From: Actinophytocola sp044466355 | GTDB lineage: Bacteria; Actinomycetota; Actinomycetes; Mycobacteriales; Pseudonocardiaceae | Assembly (NCBI RefSeq): GCF_044466355.1 | Contig: NZ_JBITMQ010000025.1 | Span: 17,678 to 81,677 of the forward strand | Length of the DNA stretch: 64,000 nucleotides | Direction: 5' to 3' | Shown here: piece by piece, positions 17,078-25,487 of the stretch | How the letters are laid out: each line of letters starts with the position of its first letter | Numbering within the stretch: position 1 is the stretch's first letter | Program-made: the position numbers and the translations under genes | Notes under the pieces: model-generated | Told to the model about the DNA's origin: nothing | Databases searched by the model: none | What the model saw: the letters and a program-made list of their open reading frames with translations, nothing else

Positions 17078-20000
17078 ATGACCGCACACTCGCACTTCTC
17101 TCACCGAAAGCCGATACGGCCGGGGACAGGCCGCCCCGCGTGGTGGGCGCTGGCCGCGGTGCTCCGGTTCGTGCGCGGTCTGCTCGCCCTCGTCGTCCTG
17201 CTCGCGCTCGTGGCGGGCCTGCCCTGGGCCCTCGTGCACTTTGTGGGGTGGCCCCTGCCTGACGACGTGCCGACCTGGGACGAGATCCAGGCGACGCTGC
17301 TCAACCCGATGAGCGCGCAGTTCCTGCTCAACACCCTGGCGGTGCTGTGCTGGATCGTCTGGTTCTTCTTCGCACTCGACGTCCTGCGCTGCACAGTCGA
17401 TGCGGCGCGCGGGATCACCTGGCCGCAGGTCCGCCCGCCTGGCCCGCTGCACGGCCTCGCCGCGGCCCTGATCGGCACCATCGTGCTGACCCTGCTCGGC
17501 AACCGGACCCCGTACACGGCTCCCACCCCGACCACCGCAGCCTTGGCCGCCGATCTCACGCCGGTCGCCGTCGTCGCACCGCTGACCCCAGGCCCGGCCA
17601 CGCAGGCCGCGGCTCCGCAGGCGGCCGTCGTCCCGGCCGCCACGTTGGCGGTCGATCGGGCAGCGCCGGCCCCGCCGGGCATGGTCCAGGTCACCGAGGA
17701 GGTCCGGCTCCCCGAGGACGGGATCTACGACAGCCTGTGGCGGGTCGCCGAACGCATCTACGGTCCCGGCGGCGGAACCCGGTGGCCCGAGTTGTTCCAG
17801 CTCAACCGCGGCGTGGAGCAGCCCGACGGCCGCGCGCTGACCCAACCCAACCTCGTGCGCCCCGGCTGGAAGATCACCGCCTACATCCCGGCCCCGCCCG
17901 AACAACATCCTCCCGGCGAGCAGCAGCCGCAGGTGCCGCCTCCGCAGCCGCCACCTCCTCCGACGAGCACTGCGCCGACCACGCCTCCGTCAACACAGCC
18001 CGCGCCGAACACGACCCCGGCGCCGGCCGACGAGGCCGGCCAGCACCACGACGACCAGGCCGAACCGGGGCTGGACCTGCTGACCGGCGTGTTCGTCAGC
18101 CTTGGCCTGGCCGGAGCGATCACGACGGCCATGGTCTCGGTCCGGATGTGGCGCCGACGCCGCTACCGCATCGGCAGCGGCGACCGTGCCGACCTGCAGC
18201 GGCCGATCGCGCCCGTGGTCCGCGCCCTGCGGGCCGCCTACGACCAGGACGACGGCAACCGCAGGCCCGTGGACGACGTGGAGTTCGTCGACCTCGCGCC
18301 GGCTCCACCGCGGATCCACATCACCGCCGCCGGGGCGCTGGAGCCCGACGACGAACCAGTCCCGGTGACGACGAGGGTCGGCGTGCGGGGTGGTCGCGAA
18401 CTCGCCCTGAACCTGGCGAGCACCCGCGGCCTCGGTCTCGCCGGCCCCGGCGCCACCGCCGCTGCCCGCGCACTGCTGCTGCACCTGCTCACCGAACAGC
18501 AGCCCGGCGACGGCATCCGCGTGCTCGTCCCCGCCGACGACCTGCACCTCGTCTTCGACGGCGCCGACGTCGAGAACCTGCCGTCCACCATCCACGTCGT
18601 CGCCACGCTCGACGCCGCCCTCGACGAGATGGAAGCGGCCCTGCTCACCCGGACCCGCCACGCCATCGAGGAGACCGAAACCCGACTCACTCCGGCCTCG
18701 CTCGTGCTGCTCGCCAGCCCCATGCCCCACGCGGAACGCCGCCTGCAAGCCGTGCTCGACAACGGCTCGACCCTCGGCCTGGCCGGCGTGCTCCTCGGCC
18801 AGTGGCGCCCCGGCGCGACCGTGCGCGTCCGCCACGACGGCACCGTCAGCGCGACCAGCCCTGGCCTCGGCGACGCCCTCGCCGACACACGCCTGTTCAG
18901 CCTGCCCTCCACCGACGCCACCGAACTGCTTGCCGTGCTCCGCGATGCTGAAGGCCCCGCCGACCTGGCCACACCCGACCACGCAACCAGCGGCTTCACC
19001 GGCGGCGAACTCGCACCGCCCGCAGACGATCACGACGTTGCACCCACGCCGCCCGTCCCCGCACAGCGCTCGGTCGACGAGATGACCCAGCTCGAATCCA
19101 CCCGCCCGCCGGAACAGGAAGACAACCAGCAGACCCCACCGGCCCCGAGCCTCCAGTTGCTGGACGTCCAGCCCATCCCCGTGGACGTCCCGCCGAAGGC
19201 CCCGGCCGCGCACACCCCGGACGACACCGACGAGCGCCGCACGGCCGCCGAGGACGTCAAGCCAGCCGCCGAGCAGGCACCGGCTGCCGAGGAAACCCGG
19301 AAACCGGACAACGGTGACGTGGCAGCACCGCAACCCCCGCTGGTTGTGCGTGTGCTGGGACGCCTGCACCTGGCCCTGCGCGGCGACGAGGGAGAGAAGG
19401 AGCTCAGCGGCGCGCTGACACCGAAGCAACGGGAACTGCTCGTCTACCTCGCGCTGCACCCCCACGGCGTCCGCCGCGAAGTCCTCAACGAAGCCGTCTG
19501 GCCCGACAGCCGGCCACCGCGGCCGTACAACTCGTTCCACAACACCCTGTCGATGTTGCGCCGCGCGCTCACCGACGCCACCGACGGCAGGATCAACAAC
19601 CTCATCCTCAACGACGACGGCCGCTACCAGCTCAACAACGAACTCGCCGTCGTCGACTACTGGCAACTCCAGCACGCCCTGCAGGCGCCCCGCCCAACCG
19701 ACGCCGCGGCGCAGGCCCAGCTGCACGACGCCGTCGAGCTCTACCAGGGCGACCTCGCCGAGGACCTGCTCGTGCCCTGGATCGAACCGTTCCGCGAGGC
19801 CACCCGACGCGACGTCCTGGACGCGCTCGGCGCCCTGATCCGCGCGCACGGCGACAGCGACCCAGAAACCATGCTCACGCTGCTGGAACGCACCCGGAAG
19901 CTCGACCGCTACAACGAGGGCGTCTACCGCGACATCATCCGCACCCAGGCCCGCCTCGACCAGTACGCCGCCATCCCACGCACCCTCGCGCTGCTGACCA

Positions 20001-20119
20001 CCACACTCGACGAGATCGGCCAAAACCCCAGCGCCGACACGCTGAACCTCGCCGACTTCCTCCAACGCCGCGGCAGCACCCGGCGGCCGGTCTCCACCGA
20101 CAACGCCGCAGCCAGCTGA
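17078..20119 (+). CDS. Large membrane protein with LysM-like segment and C-terminal BTAD regulator domain
   Basis: This 1013-aa protein has three TM helices in its first 150 residues and an Ala/Pro/Thr-rich linker. A LysM-like segment follows (about 215-270: IYDSLWRVAERIYG, then NLVRPGWKITAYIP), then a Pro/Gln-rich linker and a fourth TM helix (about 335-355). A cytoplasmic region with an ATPase-like but unassigned fold comes next (about 360-640), then a long acidic linker. The C-terminus (about 755-1000) is a winged-helix plus BTAD domain (LTPKQRELLVYLALHPHGVR, YNSFHNTLSMLRRAL, TPR-like helices near 900-1000), as in SARP regulators. Proteins of this build sit at the ends of actinobacterial Tad loci. 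A link between cell-wall binding and transcription is inferred from the domains. Confidence 0.8.
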   Translation: MTAHSHFSHRKPIRPGTGRPAWWALAAVLRFVRGLLALVVLLALVAGLPWALVHFVGWPLPDDVPTWDEIQATLLNPMSAQFLLNTLAVLCWIVWFFFALDVLRCTVDAARGITWPQVRPPGPLHGLAAALIGTIVLTLLGNRTPYTAPTPTTAALAADLTPVAVVAPLTPGPATQAAAPQAAVVPAATLAVDRAAPAPPGMVQVTEEVRLPEDGIYDSLWRVAERIYGPGGGTRWPELFQLNRGVEQPDGRALTQPNLVRPGWKITAYIPAPPEQHPPGEQQPQVPPPQPPPPPTSTAPTTPPSTQPAPNTTPAPADEAGQHHDDQAEPGLDLLTGVFVSLGLAGAITTAMVSVRMWRRRRYRIGSGDRADLQRPIAPVVRALRAAYDQDDGNRRPVDDVEFVDLAPAPPRIHITAAGALEPDDEPVPVTTRVGVRGGRELALNLASTRGLGLAGPGATAAARALLLHLLTEQQPGDGIRVLVPADDLHLVFDGADVENLPSTIHVVATLDAALDEMEAALLTRTRHAIEETETRLTPASLVLLASPMPHAERRLQAVLDNGSTLGLAGVLLGQWRPGATVRVRHDGTVSATSPGLGDALADTRLFSLPSTDATELLAVLRDAEGPADLATPDHATSGFTGGELAPPADDHDVAPTPPVPAQRSVDEMTQLESTRPPEQEDNQQTPPAPSLQLLDVQPIPVDVPPKAPAAHTPDDTDERRTAAEDVKPAAEQAPAAEETRKPDNGDVAAPQPPLVVRVLGRLHLALRGDEGEKELSGALTPKQRELLVYLALHPHGVRREVLNEAVWPDSRPPRPYNSFHNTLSMLRRALTDATDGRINNLILNDDGRYQLNNELAVVDYWQLQHALQAPRPTDAAAQAQLHDAVELYQGDLAEDLLVPWIEPFREATRRDVLDALGALIRAHGDSDPETMLTLLERTRKLDRYNEGVYRDIIRTQARLDQYAAIPRTLALLTTTLDEIGQNPSADTLNLADFLQRRGSTRRPVSTDNAAAS

Positions 20120-20145
20120 ACCGCGTCCGCCAGTGCAGCGGTACC

Positions 20146-20574
20146 TCAGTCAGGCTGATCGTCGTCCTGCGGCTGATCGCCGTCGTCCGGCGCCTTCTGC
20201 AGGCGCTCGATCAGATCGATGTTCTCTTCCGCCCAGTCGATCAGAGGCCGCGCCCGAACCAGCAAATCCGCGCCCGCGGGCGTCAGCGAGTACACCACCG
20301 ACCGCGGAAACGTCCGTTCCTCGACCCGGTCCACAAGGCCGGCTGTCTCCATCCTTCGCAAGGTCCGGCCCAATGCCCGGCTCTGAATCCTGCGAACCGA
20401 CCCGGTCCACGGATCGAACGTGGTCATCTCCTGGATGGCGGCATGCAGCTCGTTGTAATGCAGCGGCCCAGCATTCAACGCCACCAGAATGTGCGTGATC
20501 CATTCCCCGTTCAGCACGTGACGGAGATCCCGCGACCGCGCTAGATACCTAGCGTCCCCCGTTACCATGTACAC
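20146..20574 (-). CDS. HxlR-family winged-helix regulator
   Basis: The 142-aa protein has an HxlR core: LRHVLNGEWITHILVALNAG (about 17-36), LHYNELHAAIQ, then RALGRTLRRMETAGLVDRVE (wing and recognition helix, about 65-84), RSVVYSLTPAGADLL and a C-terminal dimer helix WAEENIDLIERL. The conserved Cys near the N-terminus of redox-sensing HxlR members is absent. The tail is acidic. It converges with the BTAD gene. Its own promoter lies in the AT-rich DNA after 20575. The target is unknown. Confidence 0.8.
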   Translation of the reverse strand: MYMVTGDARYLARSRDLRHVLNGEWITHILVALNAGPLHYNELHAAIQEMTTFDPWTGSVRRIQSRALGRTLRRMETAGLVDRVEERTFPRSVVYSLTPAGADLLVRARPLIDWAEENIDLIERLQKAPDDGDQPQDDDQPD

Positions 20575-20827
20575 CCCCCAAACTCGTTCGTGATGGCTCG
20601 CCTACACCCCGCCCCCGCGGCACAGACGAGCCCTGAGATTCAAAGATTAGAATCGCCTCCTTTCCAGTTACAGGCGTATAATTTCGCCCGGTACCAGCGG
20701 CCTCGATGATCAGTGTCAAGGTTGTCAACGTTACGTCAAACGGGGTACCCCGTGCAGCGTATTTCTACTTAGGACGAACCGGCGTCACCACATCGAGTGA
20801 CCAACTAGTAGGTCAACAGCACGGTCA

Positions 20828-20854
20828 GTGACCACCTTGTAGTGTCCTGGTCAC
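20828..20854. repeat. Inverted repeat GTGACCA-N13-TGGTCAC within a GTGACC/GGTCA cluster
   Basis: Seven-base arms are perfect. Further copies of the half-site lie just upstream (GAGTGACCAACTAGTAGGTCA around 20795-20814, and GTCACC at 20784). Such clustering is seen in regulator operators and in partition or origin sites. No cognate protein can be named. Confidence 0.35.
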
Positions 20855-21380
20855 CTACCAGACGACGGTCCGATCCAACTACCTGTTAGAGCGGTAGCCC
20901 TCCGACGCCGCGAACTGCCTGGTCACGCAGCCTGCAGGGGCTACCGATGCTCCGCCCGACTCGGTGGCCGGCAGGCACATGAACAGTCGATTTGGGTGGG
21001 TGGTCGCCTGCCGTTCCTCATGATCCGGTGGTCACCCCGAGTGCTCCGGTCACCATCCTTCCGTACCCCACTTTCCACCGGCTGATGGTTACGCATTGGC
21101 CTCACCTCTCGCTGCTCGGTCGTCACGGCTGCAAGCCCCCTGCTGCACACTTGCCGCTGATCAACTTCGGTCGAATCCGATACTTTGTTTCAATTCGCAT
21201 TCAATCACCATTCGCACTTGACGATCACAATTGCGAGCACATGTCAATACTCAAACTCTACTTGAGTTCTCTTGGCTTGAATCGCGTGAGTGGATAGCTC
21301 GAATAACAACGCTCGCGATTCGCCATTTCTTGGCATTTCGCCATCCATAAAGCACAAAGCAAGAGATGAGCTGTCCGCTC

Positions 21381-21630
21381 CGCTGGGGCCTCTGCCGCGC
21401 CGNNNNNNNNNNNNNNNNNNNNNNNNNNNNNNNNNNNNNNNNNNNNNNNNNNNNNNNNNNNNNNNNNNNNNNNNNNNNNNNNNNNNNNNNNNNNNNNNNC
21501 CGGTCGCGTCCGCTGGGGCCTCTGCCGCGCCGGTCGCGTCCGCTGGGGCCTCTGCCGCGCCGGTCGCGTCCGCTGGGGCCTCTGCCGCGCCGGTCGCGTC
21601 CGCTGGGGCCTCTGCCGCGCCGGTCGCTCG
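21381..21630. repeat. 30-bp direct tandem repeat interrupted by 97 N bases (21403-21499)
   Basis: After the gap the unit CGCTGGGGCCTCTGCCGCGC plus CGGTCGCGTC occurs head-to-tail from 21511; the fourth copy (21601-21630) ends with a changed terminus. Before the gap 22 bases of one unit are seen at 21381-21402. The distance from 21381 to 21511 is 130 bases, which is not a multiple of 30, so the N length is not the true size or the array contains a variant. Copies are identical, so the array probably collapsed during assembly. Both strands stay open in the array (10-residue periodic PVASAGASAA or GAAEAPADAT), but flanking sequence does not look coding. Confidence 0.75.
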
Positions 21631-21744
21631 CTTCGCTCGCCTCCCTATGCAGCCGCGCGTTGCCGGCACGAATACCGCCTGACCTGCACTCTCACAAGAT
21701 CATGTAACGGCAAGGTCACAGCGAGGGCATTCCCTCTTGCAGAG

Positions 21745-21783
21745 TGTCCTACTTGGGTGTCTAATAGACACGTCAGCAGGACA
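21745..21783. repeat. Nested palindrome around GTGTCT-AAT-AGACAC
   Basis: The inner arms GTGTCT and AGACAC (21757-21771) are perfect. They sit inside outer arms TGTCCT (21745-21750) and AGGACA (21778-21783). This could be an operator or the stem of an origin hairpin. The half-site TAGACAC also occurs in the promoter of the HTH gene at 61220. Confidence 0.4.
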
Positions 21784-22289
21784 GCTACCGAGGGGGCGAC
21801 GAGGACCAGGGCACGGCGTCCCTGCGAGTCGATCACCACGGCAACTTTCCTAATGACAACAACCTTAAGTCCCGTATAGCGCGGGCAGCGGCTTGGGCCG
21901 TGCGGTCAGCAGCGAATCCGTGCAGAGCGGAATGGTGAACGACGCGTAGCCAAACGCTCATTTCCGAGAGGGAATGTGTAGTAACTGCGCTTGCAGCACC
22001 ATTTGTATAGCTCTTGCTATAGAGCGGAGTAGCGCGCATAAATGGCATGCCTGCCACAGGTGTGTCCCCAAGATAAGTCAATGGTGGTCTAGCACCGAAA
22101 AACGTCGCAATGTGTAGGCGTTCGGGGTTGTTTTAGGCGGTTGCCGACATTGGGTTCCTCTGGCTTGAGAGCGTCGCTCTCGCCTGCCCATAGCACGCTA
22201 AACCCTTACGGGCATGGTTCCTTGCGTTGCGCGCTAGACATAACGGCTTATCTCAACAGTTTTAGAGATTCAGGGAATGTGCCATCGGA

Positions 22290-22382
22290 ACGCGCAACCC
22301 TCACCACGCGAGTAGTGCCGTATTGCACGGATACAGGATGTGTCCCCTTTGCGGAGATCTCGCAATGGTGAGGGTTGCGCGT
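22290..22382. repeat. 17-bp perfect inverted repeat with a 59-base spacer
   Basis: The left arm ACGCGCAACCCTCACCA (22290-22306) and right arm TGGTGAGGGTTGCGCGT (22366-22382) match perfectly. The arms end about 70 bp before the first accessory gene at 22455. The spacer itself can form a small GTGC/GCAC stem. Arms of this length are unlikely by chance. A recombinase or replication site, or an autoregulated promoter, are possible roles. Confidence 0.6.
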
Positions 22383-22454
22383 TTCGGTGCCAGTTCACAA
22401 CTGGCCTGAATCGCTGCCAGTCAACCACTTTCGTACACGAAACGGAGTACCGCC

Positions 22455-22850
22455 ATGACTATGTCTCTGATCGATTGGTCCGCCCGGATTAGCGCCATGG
22501 CGGACGCTCTGTCCGTTCCCGACGGTGGCTTTTCCGTCAAGCCTGACGACGGTTCCGACGTCCGTACCGGCTATGCGGTTGCCGTACACCCGGAACACGA
22601 ACGCGTTTTCGACGGTCCCGTGACCAGTAACGACCTGCATGAGTACATCGGGCAAGCGAAAGACGCTCTTTCGCTGCCCGGTCGCGTTCTCGGCGGATGG
22701 CGCGACCCTGCGACCGGTCGCGTCTACCTGGACGTTTCCGTCGTGACCGCAGATCTGTCCGAGGCAATGACGCTCGCGCGGGAAACCGCACAGCTCGCCA
22801 TTTTCGATTTTTCCGCCATGGAATCCATTCCGGTCACGGTCGCGGCGTGA
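22455..22850 (+). CDS. 131-aa accessory protein of unknown function
   Basis: ATG 22455 follows CGGAGTACCGCC. The protein is soluble and acidic, with alternating helices and strands (for example GYAVAVHPEHERVF, then VLGGWRDPATGRVYLDVSVV near 82-101). It ends with a helix and strand, AQLAIFDFSAMESIPVTVA. There is no TM helix or recognised motif. It is the first of a co-directional series and lies 15 bp from the next gene, so the two are probably co-transcribed. Small proteins of this kind are common in actinophages and integrative elements; a closer role cannot be given. Confidence 0.65.
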   Translation: MTMSLIDWSARISAMADALSVPDGGFSVKPDDGSDVRTGYAVAVHPEHERVFDGPVTSNDLHEYIGQAKDALSLPGRVLGGWRDPATGRVYLDVSVVTADLSEAMTLARETAQLAIFDFSAMESIPVTVAA

Positions 22851-22865
22851 ATCAAGGGGCAAACC

Positions 22866-23153
22866 ATGAGTGCAGTTATCGTCATGATCAGCGACGGGCA
22901 AACGCGGCGTATCGCGTCCGAGTGGCACGGCGGTATGTCGTCCGCTCTGTATTCCCTCGCGTCATCGGGCGCGATTGACGTTGACCGCGTGCGGGATGAG
23001 ATCTCCCGTGAACTGTGGCAATTGGACGTCGGAGAAGCGCGACGCGAATTGCTCGCCCTGGACAAATACGTACGAACGGTCGGAGCGCGTCCCGCGCAAT
23101 CGGGATGGTCCCGCTTGTGGGACGACTCGCCGGTGACCGTGAATCACACCTAA
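22866..23153 (+). CDS. 95-aa accessory protein of unknown function
   Basis: Start ATG 22866 behind AAGGGGCAAACC. The soluble protein begins with a beta hairpin-like stretch (AVIVMISDGQTRRIASEWHG), followed by helices (VDRVRDEISRELWQLDVGEA). No domain recognised. It lies in a run of three closely spaced genes (22455, 22866, 23170). Confidence 0.6.
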   Translation: MSAVIVMISDGQTRRIASEWHGGMSSALYSLASSGAIDVDRVRDEISRELWQLDVGEARRELLALDKYVRTVGARPAQSGWSRLWDDSPVTVNHT

Positions 23154-23169
23154 AAGGGACTGAATTGTC

Positions 23170-23985
23170 ATGCCTGCCCCCAGCGATCATCCATGGTTCC
23201 GGGCACACCCCGTGAGCCACGAAAACATCGTGTGGCACTGGGAACAGGCCACACCCGACGAAATCGCGCAAGGAATGCGCTGGTATGCCGACGCGCACCA
23301 CGTGGCAACCGCCATCACGAACGGTGACGCGCATCTGGGCGCCGGAATGCTTGCGATCTACTCGCCCCAGCAAGGATGGATCGGCAATGTCCTTAATGCC
23401 GCTCGCGTACTGCGCGAGGGTAAGGGAATCGGTGGGCCCGGTTCCGGGATGTTCGCCACAACCGGGCAGAAACGCGCGGCTGACCGGTTGCTCGCCGGTG
23501 AGCGGTATGAGGACATCCTGAACGGTCCCAAGATCCGCGACTTTGCCCACCTGATCGAGTTCGGCGGAGATCAGGACCCGGATGACCCGCGCGTGGTGAT
23601 CGACCGGCACGCGCTGTCGGTGGCGCACGGTCGCGCGCTCACGTCCGAGGAGTACGACTCCGCGCCGGTGAACGGGTTCCGTCGCAAGGACGGAACGGTT
23701 TCCCGTCGGCAGTACGACCACGTGGTGAGCCTGTACCGCCGTGCCGCGGAGCTGATCTCCGCACGCACGGGACAACGGGTCTCGGCACACCAGGTGCAGG
23801 CCGTGACCTGGCTCGCCCGTCAACGGCTCAACCAGGAAGCCGAACAACGGCGCGGCCCCAACCGGCTGGACCGGGGACGCAACCGGGCCCGCGCGAATTC
23901 CGAACGCGCGTGGAACGACTTCCGAACCGTCTACCTGCCCCATCTGGCCAATTGCCCCGGCACGGGCTACCAGTCCGCCGCCTAA
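23170..23985 (+). CDS. 271-aa phage/ICE-type protein of unknown function
   Basis: The product has the conserved layout of a family common in actinobacteriophages and integrative elements: EIAQGMRWYADAHHVA (about 33-48), LAIYSPQQGWIGNVLNAARV (about 62-81), GIGGPGSGMFA, a DPRVVIDRHALSVAHGR strand near 142-158, and a basic C-terminus (LARQRLNQEAEQRRGPNR). The conserved VVIDRHA and helical build recall the helix-hairpin-helix DNA-glycosylase-like fold, but no active site can be assigned with confidence. A DNA-related role is inferred. Confidence 0.6.
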   Translation: MPAPSDHPWFRAHPVSHENIVWHWEQATPDEIAQGMRWYADAHHVATAITNGDAHLGAGMLAIYSPQQGWIGNVLNAARVLREGKGIGGPGSGMFATTGQKRAADRLLAGERYEDILNGPKIRDFAHLIEFGGDQDPDDPRVVIDRHALSVAHGRALTSEEYDSAPVNGFRRKDGTVSRRQYDHVVSLYRRAAELISARTGQRVSAHQVQAVTWLARQRLNQEAEQRRGPNRLDRGRNRARANSERAWNDFRTVYLPHLANCPGTGYQSAA

Positions 23986-24008
23986 CGCATCCCGAGGGAG
24001 GTCTCGCA

Positions 24009-24308
24009 ATGACTGACACGCAACGCGATTCGATTCGGATGACTGTTATTCGGATCGGTGATCTTATCTTCCTGGACAGTTTCTCCGGACTCGTGCCGGC
24101 CAAGGTGACGGGGTACGCCACGCGCGGCGAAATCGCCGTGTTGGTCACCGCTACACGCGGCGCCTATCGCCGTGGCGAACACACCACGTTCACCCCAAGC
24201 GGTTGTGTCCCGCGCGGACACGTGCGCGTGCGTTGTGGACAGTTCCGCATTTTCGGCGCGTGGACCTTTGACGGACTGTCCGAGGAATTCCAACCGCGCT
24301 GGGCCTGA
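24009..24308 (+). CDS. 99-aa accessory protein of unknown function
   Basis: ATG 24009 has GAGGGAGG 7 bp upstream. The chain is beta-rich and basic (MTVIRIGDLIFLDSFSG, AEVAVLV-like strands, GHVRVRCGQFRIFGAW), suggesting a small barrel-type domain such as KOW/SH3. This is a fold impression only. Confidence 0.6.
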   Translation: MTDTQRDSIRMTVIRIGDLIFLDSFSGLVPAKVTGYATRGEIAVLVTATRGAYRRGEHTTFTPSGCVPRGHVRVRCGQFRIFGAWTFDGLSEEFQPRWA

Positions 24309-24357
24309 ACCCGCGCACGCGACCTACCCAGGACCGGACAACGCCAAGGGAGACCAC

Positions 24358-24666
24358 ATGTCCACCGACACGGACAACGTCGTTGAGCTCCACTTTCAGT
24401 ACGCCCAAAACGGCTACGTCATGACTGACGACACCTACGGCGAACAGGACGCCGATAGCGCGGTCGCGTTCACCCGTGACGGATGCGCGTTCGTCGCCTG
24501 CGAACGCGCACCGCGCGGACGTTGGCGCATCGATTCTACCGACGGGGCGCCCACTCCGGTGCCGCTGTCCGCCTACCGCTACCGATTCTCAACCCTGGCG
24601 GACGCTGCGGACTACGTCGCCAAGAAATGCGGCGCAACCGTCCACCGCGTCGATTCCTGGATCTAA
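24358..24666 (+). CDS. 102-aa accessory protein of unknown function
   Basis: ATG 24358 follows AAGGGAGACCAC. The protein is acidic at its N-terminus and has a compact alpha/beta pattern (VAFTRDGCAFVACERAPRGR, then a helix ADAADYVAKKCGATV). No TM helix and no recognised domain. A hairpin (24716-24740) lies 50 bp after the stop. Confidence 0.6.
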   Translation: MSTDTDNVVELHFQYAQNGYVMTDDTYGEQDADSAVAFTRDGCAFVACERAPRGRWRIDSTDGAPTPVPLSAYRYRFSTLADAADYVAKKCGATVHRVDSWI

Positions 24667-24715
24667 CCACAGTCCAGCTCGCCCGGACATGTCACCGATA
24701 GTCAGCCGCGTTTCT

Positions 24716-24740
24716 CGGCGCCCGTTCATGACGGGCGCCG
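24716..24740 (+). terminator. Hairpin CGGCGCCCGT-TCATG-ACGGGCGCCG
   Basis: A 10-bp perfect stem with a 5-base loop lies in the 190-bp gap between two accessory genes. It is a strong candidate for an intrinsic terminator of the actinomycete type without U-tract. Confidence 0.6.
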
Positions 24741-24856
24741 CGCAGCTCTCACCCGCGCGCAACGGTTGCAACGGTCTGATTTTCCGTTGCGGATTGTTCG
24801 ACTCATCCGCGCGCACGTCATCACCACCGTTTCCGAATCAGCAAAGGAGCTCAACC

Positions 24857-25426
24857 ATGTTCGTGTACGGCGTGTCCCTCACCGATATTCACCACGTCGT
24901 ACGCGACGTGTCCAGCGCGCTCTACGACGGAAACATCACCGTGCGCACGGGCGAGGATCGCAGCAACCGCGCCGGCCCCCGCGCCACGTTCACCCTCCGC
25001 GCCACCGACACGGGAGGCTCCGGCGCCAAGGGAAGCGCGTCCGTGTTCGGCAAGGGCACCGGCCCGAACGGCAGGCGCCGCACGATTTCGGCGTGTTGGC
25101 ACGCCCACTACGACGTGTTGGCCGAGTTGTTCGCCCGATTCCCGGCCGCTCGTGTGGTCACCGCGATTGCCACCTACACCGCGCCAACCTTCCATGACCG
25201 CGCGCTGGCCACCGCGTCGCGGAACGTCGGCAGTCAGTTGTACCCGGTGACCGCGCCGGACTGCTGCGAATGCGACCACTCCGACTACGTCGACACCTTC
25301 GACCAGGTCGCCAGCACCGGTTACGTCGACGACTTCGACTGGATGCCGTCGGGCGACGCGATGCGCCCGAACACGGACGTCGACTACTTCCTTGATCAGC
25401 TCGACCGCGTGCTCGCCGAACAGTGA
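24857..25426 (+). CDS. 189-aa accessory protein of unknown function
   Basis: ATG 24857 has AAAGGAG 7 bp upstream. The N-terminal half resembles a single beta-sheet with helix domain (LTDIHHVVRDVSSALYDG, ARATFTLRATDTGG-like strands, RRTISACWHAHYDVLAELFA). The C-terminal half contains CCECDHSDYVDTFDQV and ends in a long acidic helix (VDYFLDQLDRVLAEQ). The CCxC/H cluster could bind a metal. No known family named. Confidence 0.6.
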   Translation: MFVYGVSLTDIHHVVRDVSSALYDGNITVRTGEDRSNRAGPRATFTLRATDTGGSGAKGSASVFGKGTGPNGRRRTISACWHAHYDVLAELFARFPAARVVTAIATYTAPTFHDRALATASRNVGSQLYPVTAPDCCECDHSDYVDTFDQVASTGYVDDFDWMPSGDAMRPNTDVDYFLDQLDRVLAEQ

Positions 25427-25487
25427 CCCCCTTTCCCATCACCTCCGCACATTCACGCGATTCGACCGACGAAAGCGAGCACCCACA

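Larger units (their letters stand above)
20575..22454. other. 1.9-kb gene-free region with repeats and an assembly gap
   Basis: No reading frame here has protein-like composition. The first 130 bp are AT-rich and should hold the HxlR promoter. Separate entries cover a GTGACC/GGTCAC cluster near 20.8 kb, a 30-bp tandem repeat with 97 N bases, a nested hairpin at 21.75 kb and a 17-bp inverted repeat at 22.3 kb. The stretch 21.7-22.4 kb is clearly less GC-rich than its flanks. A replication origin, a transfer origin or an integration scar would all fit. No replication or relaxase gene lies next to it. Confidence 0.5.

Noticed and set aside
17990..20065. 691-aa minus-strand reading frame
   Set aside because: Antisense shadow of the BTAD protein, with no domain and no ribosome-binding site.
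21381..21630. CRISPR array
   Set aside because: The 30-bp units follow each other directly without spacers, and no cas gene is in the window.
21244..21669. Reading frames across the tandem repeat and gap
   Set aside because: They remain open only because of the 30-bp periodicity and the N bases; flanking residues do not look like protein.
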